Assembly (NCBI GenBank): GCA_910585625.1
Contig: CAJUFQ010000016.1
Location: 11,470-75,469, forward strand
Direction of reading: 5' to 3'
Origin: an uncultured Lachnospiraceae bacterium
GTDB lineage: Bacteria > Bacillota > Clostridia > Lachnospirales > Lachnospiraceae
Length of the DNA stretch: 64,000 bases
How positions within the stretch are numbered: position 1 is the stretch's first letter; every line of letters starts with the position of its first letter. A program made the translations under genes and the position numbers. Below, piece after piece: positions 24,688 to 33,860 of this stretch. A model generated the notes under the pieces. It had not been told where the DNA came from and did not search any database. It was given only the letters and a program-made list of their open reading frames with translations.

Positions 24688-24850
24688 TAGTGTAATGCTC
24701 GTTGATATCTGTTAAAACTCCGCTGAACAGGGTTTCATCGGCAAGGCGCCTGAACGAGGCGATGCGGTGGCATCGTTGAGTGAAGGTAACGCAGTCCGAT
24801 GGAAACCTGGACAAGGAGGTTTGGCTGAATATCAACAAGACAGTACACTA
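24688..24850. repeat. 163-bp long imperfect palindrome
   Basis: Nested complementary segments share one centre near 24769: TAGTGTA (24688-24694) with TACACTA (24844-24850); GTTGATAT (24701-24708) with ATATCAAC (24829-24836); GGTTTCATCGG (24731-24741) with CCGATGGAAACC (24796-24807); and the apex CGATGC-GGTG-GCATCG (24760-24775). Overall the arms match at roughly three quarters of positions over 57 nt. It sits alone between the TPR lipoprotein and deacetylase genes. It could be a MITE, a structured RNA or a fragment of a group II intron or similar element. Confidence 0.75.
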
Positions 24851-24905
24851 GTCAAATATATAGGTAAACAGGCTGTTTGCCCCATTGCCCGCAGAAAACA
24901 AAATG

Positions 24906-25901
24906 CTACCTTGTCTGCAAAAACTGCTGCTCCCTTTGTGCTTCCTCGTCTTCCGGGTAGTCTTTGACATAAGATGCAATCTTCTCTTTTGCCTTGGCAA
25001 AATCATGGATGTTCTCATAGCAGATGATTTCATTGCGCCTGAGGTTCTTTTCATTTTCCGGGCTTCCCGCCTCCAGCGCCTGCTGGAACAGCTCCAGCGC
25101 GCTTTGGTATTTACCGGCTTCCATCTGCACTTCACCTAAAGCAATCATCGTGTCTGCGTCGGCATCGTTCTTTTTTATATAACTCTCATATAGAGATGTT
25201 GCCTTCTTGCTGTCGCCCTGCGCATCATATACCTGCGCCAGATACAGCAGTGCCTTGGTATCTCCCATCTTGATTGCCTGATCCAGTTCTTTCCTTGCCT
25301 TATCGTATTCTTCCCTGATCAGGTAGATATGCCCGCGTTCCCGGTAATCCTCAGCAGACTCACCTTCCAGATCCAACGCCTTGGTCACAAGCTCCTCCGC
25401 CTCTTCTTCAAACCCTGCACCCGACAAGTTCTCATAGACAGAAAGGTAGAGCGCATAATTGTTGCCGCTTAACTCCAGCGCGCTTGCATAATCCTTGCGT
25501 GCATTTTCGCTGTCCCCCTCTTTGAGGTTGATGCAGCCCCGGATAAAATACGCCTTGGCGTCCTTGTCGTCGTAATCAATCAGCGCATCACAGGTCGTAA
25601 TGGCTCCTTTGGTGTCTCCGCCGTTGTACTGGGCAGTCGCCTTATAATAACAGATATCCAGCTCCAACTCCCCAATCACCGCCTGGGACTGGTCAAGAGC
25701 CTTCTGAAAGGCTTCTGCCGCCTCGTCAAATTTGCCCTCATTCATCTTATTGATGCCCACCTGGCGGAATGCCAGCTGGTTCTCAACCGCTTCCTGGTTG
25801 TTCTGGCACCCTGCCAGCAGGCAGGCCGCCGCACAGAACATAGACAGGAAAACCCTGCCAGGAAACAGCTTCCTTTTCTTTGCTTTTTTCTTATTCTCCA
25901 T
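24906..25901 (-). CDS. TPR-repeat lipoprotein
   Basis: This 331-residue protein has a type II signal ending VFLSMFCAAACLLAGC (lipobox Cys about residue 31), followed by about eight tetratricopeptide units over the rest (for example EGKFDEAAEAFQKALDQ, AKAYFIRGCINLKEG, EYDKARKELDQAIKMG, GKYQSALELFQQALEAG). TPR arrays bind peptides or proteins; this one should do so on the outer face of the membrane. It starts 10 bp after the EamA-transporter stop, so the two are probably co-transcribed. A longer in-frame start at 25982 would overlap that gene and lacks the signal at the N-terminus. Confidence 0.88.
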   Translation of the reverse strand: MENKKKAKKRKLFPGRVFLSMFCAAACLLAGCQNNQEAVENQLAFRQVGINKMNEGKFDEAAEAFQKALDQSQAVIGELELDICYYKATAQYNGGDTKGAITTCDALIDYDDKDAKAYFIRGCINLKEGDSENARKDYASALELSGNNYALYLSVYENLSGAGFEEEAEELVTKALDLEGESAEDYRERGHIYLIREEYDKARKELDQAIKMGDTKALLYLAQVYDAQGDSKKATSLYESYIKKNDADADTMIALGEVQMEAGKYQSALELFQQALEAGSPENEKNLRRNEIICYENIHDFAKAKEKIASYVKDYPEDEEAQREQQFLQTR

Positions 25902-25911
25902 ATGCACTGCC

Positions 25912-26880
25912 TTACTCCCTTCTGGCTTTTTCACTCCTGGCCTTTTTATTCCCGGGAAGCTGCGCGAGGATAATCGCCACAAACATCAGCACGCAGCCCA
26001 AAATTTCCCAACGGGTCAGCTTCTGCGACAGCAACACCATCCCTGCCAGCACGGAAATCACAGATTCCAGGCTGAGTATCAGGGAGGCAACCGTAGGGTT
26101 CATGCCTTTCTGTCCCACTATCTGCAGCGTATAAGCGACGCCGCATGACATGACCCCGGCATACAATATCGGCTGCCAAGCCCTTAAAATCTCCGCAACC
26201 TGCGGCTCCTCCGCAAGCAGCATGCCCAGGCCCGACAAAATGCCGCACACGAAAAACTGGATGCAGGACATCTTTACGCCATCCGCCCTAACAGTGAAAT
26301 AATCAATGACTAAAATATGCAGGGAAAACAGCAGCGCGCATATCATTAGCAGGACTTCCCCCTTGCCAATCGGAAGCCAGGAGACAAGACGTTCCACCTC
26401 CATGTCAGATGCAGCTCCCTTCACACACAGGAAATACAGCCCGGTCAGGGCAAACAGTACGCCCAGCCACACATTCAGGCCACATCTGCGGCGCAGGAAA
26501 ATACCAAGCACCGGCACGATGATGATATAACATGCCGTAATAAACCCCGCTTTCCCTACGGAAGTATACACAATCCCCATTTGCTGGAAATTGCTCGCCA
26601 CGCACAGCAGAATCCCACAGAGGACGCCGCCGGCCAACAAATCCTTCCTCTCTTTTTTTCCATCCTGGGACTCTTTCTTTTTCTCTCCACGCTGCCGCTC
26701 CATCCTGCCAAGAAACCAAATGCAAGGTATCAGCACCAAGCCCCCAATCAGGGAACGTACACAGTTAAACGTCAACGGCCCAACATACTCCATGCCCACG
26801 CTCTGCGCCACGAACGCCACGCCCCAGATAGTGGCGGTCAGGAGCAAAAGCATGGAGTTCCTTATTTTCATCTTATCCAT
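25912..26880 (-). CDS. EamA/DMT-family transporter
   Basis: This 322-residue membrane protein has ten predicted helices in two homologous halves, with EamA hallmarks: LLLLTATIWGVAFVAQSVGMEYVGPLTFNCVRSLIGG (in parts) in half one, and VMSCGVAYTLQIVGQKGMNPTVASLILSLESVIS in half two. Members export metabolites or amino acids; the substrate cannot be read from sequence. The ATG at 26880 (MDKMKIRNS) has AGGA upstream; an in-frame codon at 26928 extends into the hairpin region and is rejected. Confidence 0.88.
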   Translation of the reverse strand: MDKMKIRNSMLLLLTATIWGVAFVAQSVGMEYVGPLTFNCVRSLIGGLVLIPCIWFLGRMERQRGEKKKESQDGKKERKDLLAGGVLCGILLCVASNFQQMGIVYTSVGKAGFITACYIIIVPVLGIFLRRRCGLNVWLGVLFALTGLYFLCVKGAASDMEVERLVSWLPIGKGEVLLMICALLFSLHILVIDYFTVRADGVKMSCIQFFVCGILSGLGMLLAEEPQVAEILRAWQPILYAGVMSCGVAYTLQIVGQKGMNPTVASLILSLESVISVLAGMVLLSQKLTRWEILGCVLMFVAIILAQLPGNKKARSEKARRE

Positions 26881-26901
26881 TCCGCTTTTCCTATCAAAGA
26901 G

Positions 26902-26961
26902 GGACTGCCGCAAAACAGCCTCAGGCAAATCTTTGCTCTTCGACAGTATTTGCGGCAGTCC
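26902..26961 (-). terminator. 13-bp perfect hairpin after glycogen phosphorylase
   Basis: GGACTGCCGCAAA (26902-26914) is exactly complementary to 26949-26961 over a 34-nt loop. It starts 17 bp after the glgP stop on the minus strand. The absence of a T-run makes it a weak intrinsic terminator; it may instead be an mRNA-stabilising or processing structure. Confidence 0.5.
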
Positions 26962-26977
26962 TCATTATATTCCTCTA

Positions 26978-29446
26978 TTAGTTGGACTCCGGCATTTCTA
27001 CTTTTACCTTATCCAGATGCCAGATATCGTCCACATACTCCTGAATCGTGCGGTCAGACGTAAACTTACCGGCATGCGCTACGTTGAGCATTGCCATCTT
27101 GGCCCAGCCTTTTTCATCCCTATAGGCTCTTCCAACCCTTTCCTGGGCCTCCGCATAGGATCGGAAATCCTTGAGGATGAAGTAGGTGTCTGCAAACTGC
27201 GTTTCTTTCGTGTTCAGCAGGGAATTGTACAACGGGCGGAACAGCTCTGAATCGTTCCGGGAATACATTCCATTGATCAGCTGCATCAGCACCTGGCGGA
27301 CATCCTGGTCATTGTTAAAAATCTGCATCGGGTCATAGTCACGCTTTTTCTCATGCTCGATGACTTCCTCGGAACTCATGCCGAAAATGAACGCATTCTC
27401 CTGGCCCACTTCTTCTACGATTTCCACGTTGGCGCCATCCATAGTCCCCAACGTTACCGCTCCATTTAACATGAACTTCATGTTTCCGGTTCCGGACGCC
27501 TCCTTGCTCGCTGTGGAAATCTGCTCGGACACGTCTGCCGCTGCGAAAATCCACTCTGCCGTAGAGACTTTATAGTCTTCAATAAACACTACCTTAATCT
27601 TGCCGCCGATAGAGGCATCGTTATTGATGACTTCTGCAACGCTGTTAATCAGCTTAATCGTCAGCTTAGCAATACGGTAGCCTGCTGCTGCCTTGGCGCC
27701 GAAGATAAACGTCCTGGGATAGAAATCCATGTCCGGTTGTTCCTTAATCTTATTATACAAGTACATCACGTGCAGAATATTGAGGAGCTGACGTTTATAC
27801 TCATGGAGACGCTTCACCTGCACATCAAAAATGGAGCGCGGGTCTACCTTCACGCCGTTATGCTTCTGAATGTACTCTGCCAGGCGCAGTTTATTCTGGT
27901 ATTTGATGTTCATGAATTCCTGCTGTGCCTTCTCGTCATCCGCATAGACGGCCAGCTTGTTAAGGTGCGGCAGATCGGTTACCCAGTCGTTGCCGATATA
28001 TTTGTTAATCCACGCGGACAGCAGCGGGTTGCCGTGATAAAGGAACCTTCTCTGCGTAATTCCGTTGGTCTTGTTGTTGAATTTTTCCGGGAACATCGTA
28101 TAAAAATCATGCAACTCCTGGTTCTTCAAAATCTCGGTATGCAGCCTCGCCACGCCATTGACAGAACAGCCTGCTGCAATAGCAAGATGGGCCATCTTCA
28201 CCTGGCCGTCATAGATAATCGCCATTTTCTGCACTTTATTGCGGTCTCCCGGGAACTTCTTCTCAATATCAAGGATGAAGCGGCGGTTAATTTCCTCCAC
28301 AATCTGGTAAATCCTGGGCAGCAGCCTGGAAAAAATCTCAATCGGCCATTTTTCCAATGCCTCGGACATGATGGTATGGTTCGTGTATGCACAGGTATGG
28401 GTCGTAATCTCCCATGCCTCATCCCATTCCATGCCCTCCTCGTCCAGAAGGATGCGCATCAGCTCTGCGACAGCTACTGTGGGATGCGTGTCATTCAGCT
28501 GGATAGCCACCTTTTCCGGCAGCTTGTGCAAATCCGTATGGTGTTTCTTATAACGCGTAATCGCACGCTGCACGCTTGCGGATACAAAGAAATACTGCTG
28601 TTTTAAGCGAAGCTCTTTGCCCTGGATATGGTTGTCGTTGGGATAAAGCACTTCCACAAGGTTCCTTGCCAGGTTCTCCTGCTCAACAGCTTTCTTGTAA
28701 TCACCCTTGTCAAACGCGTCCAGCTCAAAATATTCTTCCGGCTCTGCATCCCAGGCAATCAGCACGTTTACCATATTGTTGTTATAGCCAAGCACCGGCA
28801 TATCATACGGCACGGCGCGCACGGACTGGTAACCCTCATGAATGAATTTCGTCCTGCCGTTCCCTCCCATCTCGGAACGCACATAGCCGCCGAACTTAAC
28901 CTCAAACGTATGCTCGGGGCGGCGGAGTTCGAAAGGATAGCCATCCTTTAACCAGTTATCCGGCACTTCCACCTGGAAGCCATCCTCAATTTTCTGGCGG
29001 AACAGCCCATAACGGTAGCGGATCCCGCATCCATATGCAGGATATCCCAGGGTTGAAAGGGATTCCATAAAGCAGGCTGCAAGCCGTCCCAAACCGCCGT
29101 TTCCTAATGCCGGGTCCGGCTCCTGATCCTCAATCACATTCAAGTCAAAGCCAATTTCTTCCAGCGCTTCCTTCACTTCGGTATAAGCGGTCATATTAAT
29201 CAGGTTATTGCCCAACGCCCTTCCCATGAGGAACTCCATGGACATATAATAAAGAATCTTGGGATCTTCCTTATCGAAAGTCTTCTGTGTCGCAAGCCAC
29301 TGGTCAATGATCACATTCTTGACCGCATTGGATACCGCCTGGTAGACCTCCTGCTGGGAAGCCTCCTCCAACGTCTTGCGATAAAGATTCTTCACATTGT
29401 TCTTGATTTCCTGAATAAACTTTTCCTTGTCAATTATCCTTTTCAT
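26978..29446 (-). CDS. glgP: glycogen/starch/alpha-glucan phosphorylase
   Basis: This 822-residue protein is full-length GT35. Visible are EDQEPDPALGNGGLGRLAACFMESL (in parts), IQLNDTHPTVAV, the PLP site KEASGTGNMKFMLNGA and DGANVEI. It phosphorolyses alpha-1,4-glucan to glucose-1-phosphate in the cytoplasm. The ATG at 29446 (MKRIIDKEKF) is chosen because AAGGAG lies six bases upstream; nearer ATGs collide with that site. It follows ileS by 80 bp with no clear terminator, so read-through is possible. Confidence 0.96.
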   Translation of the reverse strand: MKRIIDKEKFIQEIKNNVKNLYRKTLEEASQQEVYQAVSNAVKNVIIDQWLATQKTFDKEDPKILYYMSMEFLMGRALGNNLINMTAYTEVKEALEEIGFDLNVIEDQEPDPALGNGGLGRLAACFMESLSTLGYPAYGCGIRYRYGLFRQKIEDGFQVEVPDNWLKDGYPFELRRPEHTFEVKFGGYVRSEMGGNGRTKFIHEGYQSVRAVPYDMPVLGYNNNMVNVLIAWDAEPEEYFELDAFDKGDYKKAVEQENLARNLVEVLYPNDNHIQGKELRLKQQYFFVSASVQRAITRYKKHHTDLHKLPEKVAIQLNDTHPTVAVAELMRILLDEEGMEWDEAWEITTHTCAYTNHTIMSEALEKWPIEIFSRLLPRIYQIVEEINRRFILDIEKKFPGDRNKVQKMAIIYDGQVKMAHLAIAAGCSVNGVARLHTEILKNQELHDFYTMFPEKFNNKTNGITQRRFLYHGNPLLSAWINKYIGNDWVTDLPHLNKLAVYADDEKAQQEFMNIKYQNKLRLAEYIQKHNGVKVDPRSIFDVQVKRLHEYKRQLLNILHVMYLYNKIKEQPDMDFYPRTFIFGAKAAAGYRIAKLTIKLINSVAEVINNDASIGGKIKVVFIEDYKVSTAEWIFAAADVSEQISTASKEASGTGNMKFMLNGAVTLGTMDGANVEIVEEVGQENAFIFGMSSEEVIEHEKKRDYDPMQIFNNDQDVRQVLMQLINGMYSRNDSELFRPLYNSLLNTKETQFADTYFILKDFRSYAEAQERVGRAYRDEKGWAKMAMLNVAHAGKFTSDRTIQEYVDDIWHLDKVKVEMPESN

Positions 29447-29526
29447 AGCCATCTCCTTTTTCTCTGCTGCATGTATCTTTGACAAGCGGGATATCCATTG
29501 CCTCTACGGCCATGCCCGCCTGCTGC

Positions 29527-32500
29527 TTATACTTTTTCCACTCCGAGTACGACATGTTCTCCATTAATATTCCATTCCTTCTCGTATCCTTTAATCTTCG
29601 TGCTGTCAATGTCCTTGGCAAGCACTTCAGACTGTATCTGCGCGCCATGCTTACGAAAGACTGCGTCTATCTTTTCTTCCGCCCGGTAAGAAACAGAAAT
29701 CTTATCCATCACCTCAAAGCCAGCTTCCTTGCGCATAGTCTGGATTTTGCTAATCAGCTCACGCACAAAACCTTCCTCGATAAGTTCCGGCGTCAGGTTC
29801 GTGTCAAGCACCACGGTGACCTCGTTATCGCCCTCCGTCACATAACCTTCCTGCTGGGTCATGGTAATCAGCAAATCCTCTTCACATAATACAACGTCTG
29901 CATTTACGCTGTCAAGGGTAATACTGCCCTTCTCTTTCAGTTGCGCATACGCTTTGTTGCCGTCAAGCTCGCTTAACGCCTGCTGGATCTGCTTTAAGAA
30001 TTTGCCATATTTCGGTCCTACCGTGCGCAGCTGCGGCTTAAATGTATAATCCGTGAAACTGCTGACGTCTTCCGTGAACTCCACCGTCTTCACGTTCAGC
30101 TCGTCGGCAATGATTTCCCGGAAAAACTCTGGTAAGCCGTATGGAGCCTTTACAAACATCCTGCCGATTGGCTGGCGGTTCTTGATGTTCGCGCTGTTGC
30201 GGCAGGCGCGGCCCATTACCACAATCTTAAGCACGGCATCCATGTTCTGCTCAAGTTCCTTGTCCACCATGGACACATCCGCCACAGGGAAATCACACAG
30301 ATGTACGCTCTCAGGCGCAGATTTGTCAATGCTGCATACCAGGTTCCGGTAAATGTCTTCTGTCATGAAGGGAATCATAGGCGCCGCTGCCTTGCTGACA
30401 GTCACCAATGCCGTATACAAGGTCATATACGCGTTCACTTTATCCTGCTCCATGCCCTTTGCCCAAAAACGCTCCCGGCTCCTCCTGACATACCAGTTGC
30501 TCATGTCCTCCACAAATTCCTGCAATGCCCTTGCAGCCTCAGGAATTCGGTAGCTGCCCAGGTCATTGTCTACTTCTGCCACCAGCGTATTGAGCTTGGA
30601 GAGAAGCCATTTATCCATCACCGATAATTTATCATATTCTAATTTATAGTTTGTGGCATCAAATTCATCGATATTCGCATATAAGATGAAAAATGCATAT
30701 GTGTTCCACAGCGTCCCCATAAATTTGCGCTGCCCTTCCTGCACAGCCTTCCCATGGAAGCGATTCGGCAGCCAGGGCGCGGAGTTGACGTAGAAATACC
30801 AGCGGATGGCGTCTGCGCCGTAAGTCTCCAAAGCCTCGAAGGGGTCTACGGCATTTCCTTTGGACTTGCTCATTTTCTGCCCATTCTCATCCTGCACATG
30901 CCCAAGGACAATGACATTTTCATAAGGCGCTCTGTTAAACAGCAGCGTGGATTCTGCCAATAAAGAATAGAACCACCCACGCGTCTGGTCGACTGCTTCC
31001 GAGATGAACTGTGCCGGGAACTGCTGCTCAAAGATTTCTTTATTCTCAAACGGATAATGGTGCTGCGCAAATGGCATTGCCCCGGAGTCAAACCAACAAT
31101 CAATGACCTCTGGCACACGGTGCATTTCTTTGCCGCACTTCGGACACTTGATTGTCACTGCATCAATATAAGGGCGGTGCAGCTCTATCTCTTCCGGGCA
31201 ATTCTCAGACAATTCTTTCAGCTCTGCAATGCTGCCGACAGAATGCATATGCCCGCATCCGCACTCCCAGATATTCAGCGGCGTCCCCCAATAACGGTTC
31301 CGAGAAATCCCCCAGTCCTGCACATTTTCCAGCCAGTCGCCGAAACGCCCCTTGCCGATGCTCTCCGGAATCCAGTTAATCGTGTTATTATTGCGGATTA
31401 AATCTTCCTTGACCTCCGTCATCTTAATGAACCAGGATTCCCTTGCATAATAGATGAGCGGCGTGTCGCACCTCCAGCAATGGGGATACTCATGCTCGAA
31501 TTTGGGGGCGTCAAACAGAAGTTTCTGATCCTCCAGATCCTGCAGAATCAGAAGGTCAGCCTTTTTGCAGAAGACGCCCGCATAAGGCGTGCCTTCCGTC
31601 AGCTCGCCTTTGCCGTTCACAAACTGCACGAAAGGCAAGTCATAATCTCTGCCCACCTTGGAGTCGTCCTCACCAAATGCCGGCGCGATGTGTACAATCC
31701 CGGTACCGTCTGTCATCGTGACATAGGTATTGCAGGTAACGAAATGCGCTTTCTTGTTCTGCTTTGCAGCGGCTTCCCCGGTACATGCGAACAAAGGCTC
31801 GTATTCCCTATATTCCAGGTCTTTTCCTTTGTAAGTCTCCAAGACCTCATATGCTTTCTCCCCTGCCGCCTGCCGCTCCTTGTCCAGCAGAGAGGACAGC
31901 ACTTTATCCAGCAGCGCCTCCGCCATATAATAGGTATAACCGTCGATTGCCTTTACCTTGCAGTAAGTCTCTTGCGGATGCATACAGAGCGCGAGGTTTG
32001 ACGGCAGCGTCCAGGGCGTCGTCGTCCAGGCAAGGAAGTAAGCGTCTTCCCCGACTGCCTTGAAACGGACGATTGCAGAACGCTCCTTTACCGTCTTATA
32101 TCCCTGCGCCACCTCCTGCGCGGAGAGCGGCGTCCCGCAGCGCGGGCAGTAGGGTACGATTTTAAATCCCTTATAGAGCAATTTCTTATCCCATATTTCC
32201 TTTAACGCCCACCACTCGGATTCAATGAAGTCATTGTGGTAGGTGACATATGGGTTGTCCATGTCTGCCCAGAAGCCGACCGTGCCGGAGAAATCCTCCC
32301 ACATGCCCTTATATTTCCAAACGCTCTCTTTACATTTATCAATAAATGGCTCTAAGCCATATTCCTCTATCTGCTCTTTGCCGTCCAGGCCAAGAAGTTT
32401 CTCCACTTCCAGCTCTACCGGCAGGCCATGGGTATCCCAGCCCGCTTTGCGGGGAACCATCTTGCCTTTCATGGTCTGATACCTGGGTATCATGTCCTTG

Positions 32501-32691
32501 ATGACGCGCGTCAGCACATGGCCGATGTGCGGCTTGCCGTTGGCTGTGGGCGGCCCGTCATAAAACGTATAGGTCTCGCCTTCCTTGCGGCTGTCCATGC
32601 TCTTCTTGAAAATGTCATGGTCTTTCCAGAACTGCTCCGTCTGCTTTTCTCTTTCCACAAAGTTTAAATTCGTCTCGACTTTGTTATACAT
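29527..32691 (-). CDS. ileS: isoleucyl-tRNA synthetase
   Basis: This 1054-residue class I synthetase has the HIGH motif in PPTANGKPHIGHVL, the KMSKS loop (GQKMSKSKGNAVDPF), the CP1 editing insertion (AWTTTPWTLPSNLAL, TGIVHIAPAFGEDD) and an extended C-terminal region. Its length and CP1 sequence fit the eukaryote-like (type 2) bacterial IleRS rather than the 930-residue type 1; that class is often naturally mupirocin-resistant (family knowledge, not tested). The ribosome-binding site is AAAGGAG. The predicted leader is only about 25 nt, so there is no T-box riboswitch. Confidence 0.97.
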   Translation of the reverse strand: MYNKVETNLNFVEREKQTEQFWKDHDIFKKSMDSRKEGETYTFYDGPPTANGKPHIGHVLTRVIKDMIPRYQTMKGKMVPRKAGWDTHGLPVELEVEKLLGLDGKEQIEEYGLEPFIDKCKESVWKYKGMWEDFSGTVGFWADMDNPYVTYHNDFIESEWWALKEIWDKKLLYKGFKIVPYCPRCGTPLSAQEVAQGYKTVKERSAIVRFKAVGEDAYFLAWTTTPWTLPSNLALCMHPQETYCKVKAIDGYTYYMAEALLDKVLSSLLDKERQAAGEKAYEVLETYKGKDLEYREYEPLFACTGEAAAKQNKKAHFVTCNTYVTMTDGTGIVHIAPAFGEDDSKVGRDYDLPFVQFVNGKGELTEGTPYAGVFCKKADLLILQDLEDQKLLFDAPKFEHEYPHCWRCDTPLIYYARESWFIKMTEVKEDLIRNNNTINWIPESIGKGRFGDWLENVQDWGISRNRYWGTPLNIWECGCGHMHSVGSIAELKELSENCPEEIELHRPYIDAVTIKCPKCGKEMHRVPEVIDCWFDSGAMPFAQHHYPFENKEIFEQQFPAQFISEAVDQTRGWFYSLLAESTLLFNRAPYENVIVLGHVQDENGQKMSKSKGNAVDPFEALETYGADAIRWYFYVNSAPWLPNRFHGKAVQEGQRKFMGTLWNTYAFFILYANIDEFDATNYKLEYDKLSVMDKWLLSKLNTLVAEVDNDLGSYRIPEAARALQEFVEDMSNWYVRRSRERFWAKGMEQDKVNAYMTLYTALVTVSKAAAPMIPFMTEDIYRNLVCSIDKSAPESVHLCDFPVADVSMVDKELEQNMDAVLKIVVMGRACRNSANIKNRQPIGRMFVKAPYGLPEFFREIIADELNVKTVEFTEDVSSFTDYTFKPQLRTVGPKYGKFLKQIQQALSELDGNKAYAQLKEKGSITLDSVNADVVLCEEDLLITMTQQEGYVTEGDNEVTVVLDTNLTPELIEEGFVRELISKIQTMRKEAGFEVMDKISVSYRAEEKIDAVFRKHGAQIQSEVLAKDIDSTKIKGYEKEWNINGEHVVLGVEKV

Positions 32692-32720
32692 TACGATTCT
32701 CCTTTCGTGCGATTGTTCAA

Positions 32721-32750
32721 ATTATAAAGCCTGCCCTTCCCTTTTGTCAA
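32721..32750 (-). promoter_or_regulatory. ileS promoter inside a hairpin
   Basis: On the minus strand TTGACA (32750-32745), 18 nt, TATAAT (32726-32721). The -35 lies in the loop and the spacer in the 3' arm of the hairpin at 32726-32766, with the -10 abutting the stem. Confidence 0.75.
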
Positions 32751-32766
32751 GGGAGGGCAGGCTTTT
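32726..32766. terminator. GC-rich hairpin after the anti-sigma gene
   Basis: AAAGCCTGCCCTTCCCTT pairs with AAGGGAGGGCAGGCTTT with one bulged base. In the minus direction only TTTATAATTTG follows, whereas the plus direction has five T. It presumably ends transcription from the sigma/anti-sigma operon and also holds the ileS promoter. Confidence 0.6.
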
Positions 32767-32787
32767 TCATACCCTGCTGCGGTATTA

Positions 32788-33858
32788 TTATTCCGAAATA
32801 TCCACTTTCTCCAAATCATAATGCACGCCGTCAATGTCGATGCCTGCCAGCTCGCCGGGAGCATCTATCGGCATGACTTTCCAGGAGAGATCGCTGTCTG
32901 CGTTAAATATCCCTGCGGAAATCTTAAGATCCGCTCCTGCCAACCCTTTCGCCTTGATAAGGTTCGCATCTGCAAATCCCCCTATCTTCGACCCGTCTTT
33001 CATAATAAACGACAAGGGAAGCCCCTCTGGATAAACCCTGCCCATATCGTCCATCTGTTCTTCCAGGAATCCTTGGCTGAAATAATGCCCATCTTCCTTC
33101 GGCCCGGTATCGACCATGCCGCAATCCTTACCGAACAGCCCATAAGACAGCCTTGAAACCATAAGATACTGCGGCTCATAATATTTGCTGGGAGACTGGC
33201 CGCCTGACAGCCGGTAGGTAACAGCGTCCAGCGTCCCGTTTATTTTCACCCATCCGGCAGCCCGCCCCTTACACATTGGGTAACTGATTTTCACCTCTCT
33301 GTCTTTGAGGCTGAATCTTCCGCTGTCGTTCTCAAAAAACAGCGCGAAATACCTTGCCTTCTCTGTCTCCAGCTCCTTTTGTTCGCGCAAGGCCCATCTG
33401 CCGATGTCGACGCTCTCACTGCCGACATATGGGAAGTCTATGCCTTCCGCCTCAAAATCATGCCTGGCAAGCCATCTCTCCCCCTCTGCGTCCAGAGCCT
33501 CATAACAAATATTGCAGTATACGCAGGCGCCGTCGGAAAGCATTTCCGTAATCTCCATCCTGACATGCTCCCCTTTATCCTCATATACATTCTCAGTAAT
33601 TCCCTCTTTCACGTTCCTCCCCGTATGGAAAAACTCCTTCTGGAAGCCTGACGTCCGTTCCGCCCAGCTCGCCTGCGGAAGCAAAACTGCAAACACAAGC
33701 GCGGCAACTGCAATACTGGCTGCAATTTTCAAGTACGGCAGGAACGCTGCCTTCCCGCCTCCTTCGGCGGCTTTCTTTTCGATTTCTTCCCACATCCAGT
33801 CCTGCGTTTCCCTGCCGGGCATAATTTCTTCCTGCATCTTCCGATAGTCCTGCCTCAT
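32788..33858 (-). CDS. membrane anti-sigma factor-like protein (DUF4179-type)
   Basis: This roughly 356-residue protein has a short cytoplasmic N-terminus (MRQDYRKMQEEIMPGRETQDWMWEEIEKK), one membrane helix (YLKIAASIAVAALVFAVLLPQ, residues about 43-63) and a 290-residue extracytoplasmic domain. It follows the ECF sigma gene with coupled translation: GTG codons at 33867 and 33864 overlap the sigma stop, and the ATG at 33858 has GAAAGG at 10-nt spacing. The topology and pairing are those of ECF anti-sigma factors of Clostridia, holding the sigma factor at the membrane until an external cue. The signal is unknown. Confidence 0.8.
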   Translation of the reverse strand: MRQDYRKMQEEIMPGRETQDWMWEEIEKKAAEGGGKAAFLPYLKIAASIAVAALVFAVLLPQASWAERTSGFQKEFFHTGRNVKEGITENVYEDKGEHVRMEITEMLSDGACVYCNICYEALDAEGERWLARHDFEAEGIDFPYVGSESVDIGRWALREQKELETEKARYFALFFENDSGRFSLKDREVKISYPMCKGRAAGWVKINGTLDAVTYRLSGGQSPSKYYEPQYLMVSRLSYGLFGKDCGMVDTGPKEDGHYFSQGFLEEQMDDMGRVYPEGLPLSFIMKDGSKIGGFADANLIKAKGLAGADLKISAGIFNADSDLSWKVMPIDAPGELAGIDIDGVHYDLEKVDISE

Positions 33859-33860
33859 AT

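Noticed and set aside
24688..24850. Cyclic-di-GMP or other known riboswitch
   Set aside because: The strict mirror symmetry of the element does not match the multi-helix cores I know; kept as an unassigned palindrome.
32692..32787. T-box riboswitch for ileS
   Set aside because: The leader is only about 25 nt and no specifier or T-box sequence is present.
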